Shown here: positions 60,727 to 64,000 of the stretch, in pieces
Position numbering within the stretch: position 1 is the stretch's first letter
Layout of the letters: each line of letters starts with the position of its first letter
Origin: Acuticoccus sediminis
GTDB taxonomy: Bacteria; Pseudomonadota; Alphaproteobacteria; Rhizobiales; Amorphaceae
Direction: 5' to 3'
Assembly (NCBI RefSeq): GCF_003258595.1
Contig: NZ_QHHQ01000003.1
Span: forward strand, 186,001-250,000
DNA: 64,000 nt
The notes under the pieces: generated by a model
What the model was told of the DNA's origin: nothing
The model's database searches: none
Seen by the model: the letters and a program-made list of their open reading frames with translations, nothing else
Translations under genes and position numbers: made by a program

Positions 60727-63700
60727 TCAGCGGTACTCGAAGATCTTCCGGAAGATCCCCGGCGCGACCGCTGACAGCGGGTTCAGCGTCAGCGCCGGCT
60801 TGTCGAGCGGACCCGCGAAGCGGAACGTGACGCCGATCAGTCCGCCCTGGTCGCCCCCGCCCAGGATCTGCCCCAGCACCGGCACGCGGCCGAACAGGTT
60901 GTTGACCCCGTAGGCCGGGATGAACGTGCCGTTGAGCCGCATCGTCTTGGTGCCGAGGTCGATCACCCCGTCGGCGGTCCCGCCGATCACCGGCCCCCGC
61001 AATACCGCCTCCCGGATCGTGACCGTGTCGCCCCGCTTGTCGAAGTCGATGGTAAGGCGGTCGAAGGTCATCGCGTTGCCCTCCGGCACGCTGAGCGCCG
61101 TCGGTGAACCCGCGCCGCCGCTGCGCCGGGCGCGCTCCTGGGTGCGCTGGATGATCGCCTCCAGCGTCGTCTCGTCGGTCAGCGAGAAGTCCTCGACCAC
61201 GACGCGGCCGACCATCGCCCCGTCCGGGGTCATCTGCGCGGTCATCCGCGTCCGCCCGCCGCGCATGCGCTCGTAGACGTCGACCGCGCCCAGCATCCGG
61301 CCCAGCTCGGTGATGTCCACCTGGATGTCGCGGGATCCGTTGTCGCCGGGCGCCACGCGGGCTGCGAAGGAGCCGGCGTTGATGCCGTCGAGCCGCCCCG
61401 ACACCGAGAGCCGCGAGAGCGATTTCCCCGTGTGCGAGGCGCTGATCGCGACGTCGGTCGCGTAGGTGTCCTCCGACAGGCGCAGCCGTGTGGCGGTCGC
61501 GCTGGCGACAACCGGCGGTCCGCTCTGGTTCGATTTCGGCTTCGGCTTGGCGGCATCGCCGTCATTGGACATCGCCGAGTGGATCAGCCGCCGCGCGTCG
61601 AACACGGAGGCGCTGATGTCGATGTTGTAGCCGACGCCGTCGCGGCGGATCTTCACGTCCGCCTTGTCGCCCTGGCTGAGGGCGACGTTCTCGAAGTCGG
61701 CCCGGGCGAGACCGCCGCCGGCGAGGGCCATCGACCCCTGAAGCGAGGCTCCGGAGCCTTCGAGGCGCAGTTCGTCCACGTTGATGTTGGCGCCGGCGCC
61801 GGAGAAAAACCCGTTCGCCTGCAGCGGTCCGCCCTTCTTCTTGGTGAAGCCCGGCAGGTCGATCGCCGCCTGGGCGAGGTCGACGGAGAACGACTTCTCG
61901 TCGTCCTCGCCCGCCTCCACCGTCACGACGACAGGTCCGGTCAGCGCGGTGCCCGTGTCGAACCCGCGCTCGCGTCGGTCGCGGTCGGTCAGCACGAACC
62001 GCGCCGCGCCGGTCTTGCTGCCGCGGAACACCTCCGAGTAGTTCACGTCCACGCGGATGCCGTCGATGGTCGCCTTGCCCCGGGCGGCGAGACGGCGGGA
62101 GTTGACCAGCACCTCGACGTCGGCGTCGCTGAACCGCTGCCCGCCGACGGCGACCGTGGTCCCCGCCCCGCTCAGCTGCGCGTCGATGGACCACTGCCGC
62201 TCCTCCATCGGCACGTTGTCCTTGAGCGGCGTGCGCATCGCGACCTTGGCCCGCACTGTGCCGGTGACGTCGTCCGGCTGCAGCGGCGTCTTCTTGATCT
62301 CCGACAGGTCGAGGGTGTGGGCGAGCGCGACGACGGCGGAGAGCGGGCCCTCGACCGTGGCGCTGATGCTCGCCTCCGCCGGGCGCGCGGCGAGCTCGGG
62401 GATCGTGAACGCACCCTCCAGCACCTTCAGCGTGCCGTGACCGTCGGTCGTGATCTCGCCCCCGTCGATGCGCACCGAGAGCACCCGGTCGCGCATCCTG
62501 AGCGCGCCGTGGGCCCGCTGGATCGCCACCGGCAGCTCCGGCGTCGTCAGGGTCGTGTCGAGGAACTCGAAGTCGATCGCGAGCGTCCCCTCGAGGTCCG
62601 AGTGGGTCTGCGGGTCGGGGTCCATCTCCAGCGGCGTGAAGGCGAGCATGACGTCGCCGCGCTTGACGATGCCGCCCTTCACCACGTTGGCGATCGCCTT
62701 GCGCGGTTCGTAGGCGGCGATCGTCGGCCAGGCGCCGAGGAGCGTGTTGATGGAGGACTGGCCGATCTGCGCCGCCATCGCGAACCACGGCTTGCCCTCG
62801 TGGATGTCGACGGAGAATACCGCGTCCGCGCGGCCGGTCTCGGTGTCGGCGTGGAAGGCGTCGACGGCGATGACGCCTTCGGCCATGTCGATCCGGCCGG
62901 TGAGCGTCGCGCCGGTGAGGTCTACCGGCGTCTTCTCGAGGTCGGCCGAATGCAGGAGCGCGTAGGGCGCGTTCAGGGAGAAGGTCCAGGGATCCTGCGG
63001 CGCGGCGCCGGCGGTGATGTCGCCGGCGAGGGTCAGGGTCGACATGCCGGCGCGGAATTCCGACGGAAGGACCTCGATGGTGTTGCCGTCCGGCGCCAGC
63101 GCGAGGTCGATGCGCCCGCCGTCGAACTGCCGGGGCGGGTCATTGCGCATGACGATGGTGCCGCCCGAGATGCCGATGGTGGCCCGGGCCTTCGGCGGCT
63201 CGTCGGCCGGCACCGAGGCGGACATGTTGACGGCGAGGACGAAGCCTTTCTGCAGCGGCGGCATCCGCGCCAGGTCGCGCGGGACGAGACCCTCGACGGA
63301 AAGTTCGAAGGCATTGCCGGCGGGCTGCTTCTCGAAGTCGAGATTGACGGCGATCGGGCCGCTGCCCCCGACCGCGCCGGCGGTCACCTTCAGCCCCTCG
63401 TCGCTCGCCCTCACCGATGCGCCGACGTCCTGGAACACCCGCGCTTCGTTGATCGGGCGTCCTGCGGCGATGAGGTCGATCCGCCCGTCCGTCATCGTGA
63501 CGCGCTTCACGCCCTGCTCCAGCAGCGCCGCCCTCAGGCCGGCGAGGCCCTTGTCGAGCATGGCGAGGGCGTCGCCCGGCCTGGGCAGCGCCGGCGGCCC
63601 GTCGCGCTCGCCGGACGGGTCGATCTGCATCGCGCCGCCGTTCACCTTGACGACGCGTCCACCGAAGTGCTGCTCGACCTTGATGCTGTCGACCGTTGCC

Positions 63701-63990
63701 GACAGGTGCGGCGCCCGGAGGCGCAGGTCCTCGATCGAAAGAACGAGGAGCCCGGCCCCGAGGCGGACCCCGACGCGACCGATGGAAAGCTCAGCCCCCA
63801 TCCGCTCCATCGCGATCCGCTCCAGCATTCCCGTGATCGGGATCGAAATCGGTGCGACAGTGATCCGGACGATGGCGATGACGAGCGCGGAGAGTGCGAC
63901 GATGGCGATGAGCCGGGCCCGGGGCATACGCCGCGCCAAACCGCCGATCGGCAACGATCGGGGGAGGAAAGCGGGGATCGGACCGGGCAA
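60727..63990 (-). CDS. Large AsmA/YhdP-like protein (DUF3971 and AsmA_2)
   Basis: At least 1087 residues; the frame remains open to the window edge so the start may be further upstream. A membrane segment lies near the N-terminus (RLIAIVALSALVIAIVRITV). The rest is beta-rich with repeated two-strand patterns typical of DUF3971/AsmA_2 proteins: the segment LRLRAPHLSATVDSIKVEQHFGG, then many strands, and near the C-terminus GNAMTFDRLTIDFDKRGDTVTIREAVLRGPVIGGTADGVIDLGTKTMRLNGTFIPAYGVN (in several runs), the most conserved part of the family. Such proteins are thought to form bridges for phospholipid transport between membranes. A likely internal start is ATG 63927 (MPRARLIAIV). Confidence 0.85.
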   Translation of the reverse strand: MPGPIPAFLPRSLPIGGLARRMPRARLIAIVALSALVIAIVRITVAPISIPITGMLERIAMERMGAELSIGRVGVRLGAGLLVLSIEDLRLRAPHLSATVDSIKVEQHFGGRVVKVNGGAMQIDPSGERDGPPALPRPGDALAMLDKGLAGLRAALLEQGVKRVTMTDGRIDLIAAGRPINEARVFQDVGASVRASDEGLKVTAGAVGGSGPIAVNLDFEKQPAGNAFELSVEGLVPRDLARMPPLQKGFVLAVNMSASVPADEPPKARATIGISGGTIVMRNDPPRQFDGGRIDLALAPDGNTIEVLPSEFRAGMSTLTLAGDITAGAAPQDPWTFSLNAPYALLHSADLEKTPVDLTGATLTGRIDMAEGVIAVDAFHADTETGRADAVFSVDIHEGKPWFAMAAQIGQSSINTLLGAWPTIAAYEPRKAIANVVKGGIVKRGDVMLAFTPLEMDPDPQTHSDLEGTLAIDFEFLDTTLTTPELPVAIQRAHGALRMRDRVLSVRIDGGEITTDGHGTLKVLEGAFTIPELAARPAEASISATVEGPLSAVVALAHTLDLSEIKKTPLQPDDVTGTVRAKVAMRTPLKDNVPMEERQWSIDAQLSGAGTTVAVGGQRFSDADVEVLVNSRRLAARGKATIDGIRVDVNYSEVFRGSKTGAARFVLTDRDRRERGFDTGTALTGPVVVTVEAGEDDEKSFSVDLAQAAIDLPGFTKKKGGPLQANGFFSGAGANINVDELRLEGSGASLQGSMALAGGGLARADFENVALSQGDKADVKIRRDGVGYNIDISASVFDARRLIHSAMSNDGDAAKPKPKSNQSGPPVVASATATRLRLSEDTYATDVAISASHTGKSLSRLSVSGRLDGINAGSFAARVAPGDNGSRDIQVDITELGRMLGAVDVYERMRGGRTRMTAQMTPDGAMVGRVVVEDFSLTDETTLEAIIQRTQERARRSGGAGSPTALSVPEGNAMTFDRLTIDFDKRGDTVTIREAVLRGPVIGGTADGVIDLGTKTMRLNGTFIPAYGVNNLFGRVPVLGQILGGGDQGGLIGVTFRFAGPLDKPALTLNPLSAVAPGIFRKIFEYR

Positions 63991-64000
63991 CTCGGGTAGC

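Noticed and set aside
61432-63999. 855-residue plus-strand open frame opposite the AsmA-like gene
   Set aside because: Arg/Gly/Val-rich shadow in high-GC DNA; the minus-strand protein has recognisable family sequence and a membrane segment.

Overview
The window reads as ordinary chromosome from a high-GC alphaproteobacterium, most likely of the order Hyphomicrobiales (Rhizobiales). The evidence is its gene neighbourhoods: ftsB-pdhA-lipoyl-pdhB, ntrYX-trkA-dat-hfq-hflX, rlpA-tmk-holB-metG-tatD-MBL, DUF1476/purC-purS-purQ, two IalB-type proteins and a long SUF cluster. Genus is not assignable from the sequence alone. I see no rRNA, tRNA, CRISPR array, insertion sequence, integrase or phage gene. 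Codon use and GC look uniform, so there is no obvious island.

Layout. 1-3.9 kb: 3' end of glyQ, ftsB, pdhA and pdhB, closed by a strong terminator with no pdhC or lpd. 4-6.4 kb: MFS transporter and a SelD-associated flavoprotein. 6.4-15.5 kb: the ntrY-ntrX-hfq-hflX block, with a folB-like gene and an aspartate/glutamate racemase placed between ntrX and trkA. 15.6-18.7 kb: crotonase, mazG, SulP transporter. 18.7-24.8 kb: rlpA-tmk-holB-metG-tatD-MBL operon (minus strand), several genes translationally coupled. 24.9-33.3 kb: RidA-like protein, secreted animal-type haem peroxidase, M20-family protein with quinone oxidoreductase, UbiH-like hydroxylase, AEC transporter, lauroyl-type acyltransferase. 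33.6-41.7 kb: hspQ, cation/proton antiporter, two IalB paralogues, an orphan YejA-like binding protein coupled to a DsbA-like protein, MipA, a small membrane protein and the DUF1476 F1-ATPase inhibitor. 41.9-49.8 kb: purC, purS, purQ, two small secreted proteins, a gamma-glutamyltransferase homologue, an RhlE-type helicase and a protein with a disordered N-terminus and degenerate GGDEF-like C-terminus. 49.8-57.5 kb: SUF iron-sulfur operon (NifS-like desulfurase, sufB, two unrelated small genes, sufC, sufD, sufS, sufT, sufA). 57.6-64 kb: alpha/beta hydrolase, anmK, tyrS and a large AsmA/YhdP-like protein running to the window edge.

Most of this is housekeeping: pyruvate oxidation, nitrogen/redox signalling, RNA chaperone and ribosome GTPase, DNA replication factors, purine synthesis, Fe-S assembly, tRNA charging and envelope maintenance. 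The observations that stand out are: two small genes (YbjQ/UPF0145 and an 'ADP-ribosylation/crystallin J1'-type protein) translationally coupled inside the suf operon; an M20 peptidase homologue that appears to have lost three of five metal ligands; a haem peroxidase with two inserts sharing a repeated short motif; a degenerate GGDEF protein with a CtrA-like site upstream; a RidA homologue apparently lacking the catalytic arginine; and pdhAB ending before pdhC. None amounts to a clearly new system, but the suf insertion and the degenerate enzymes are worth testing.
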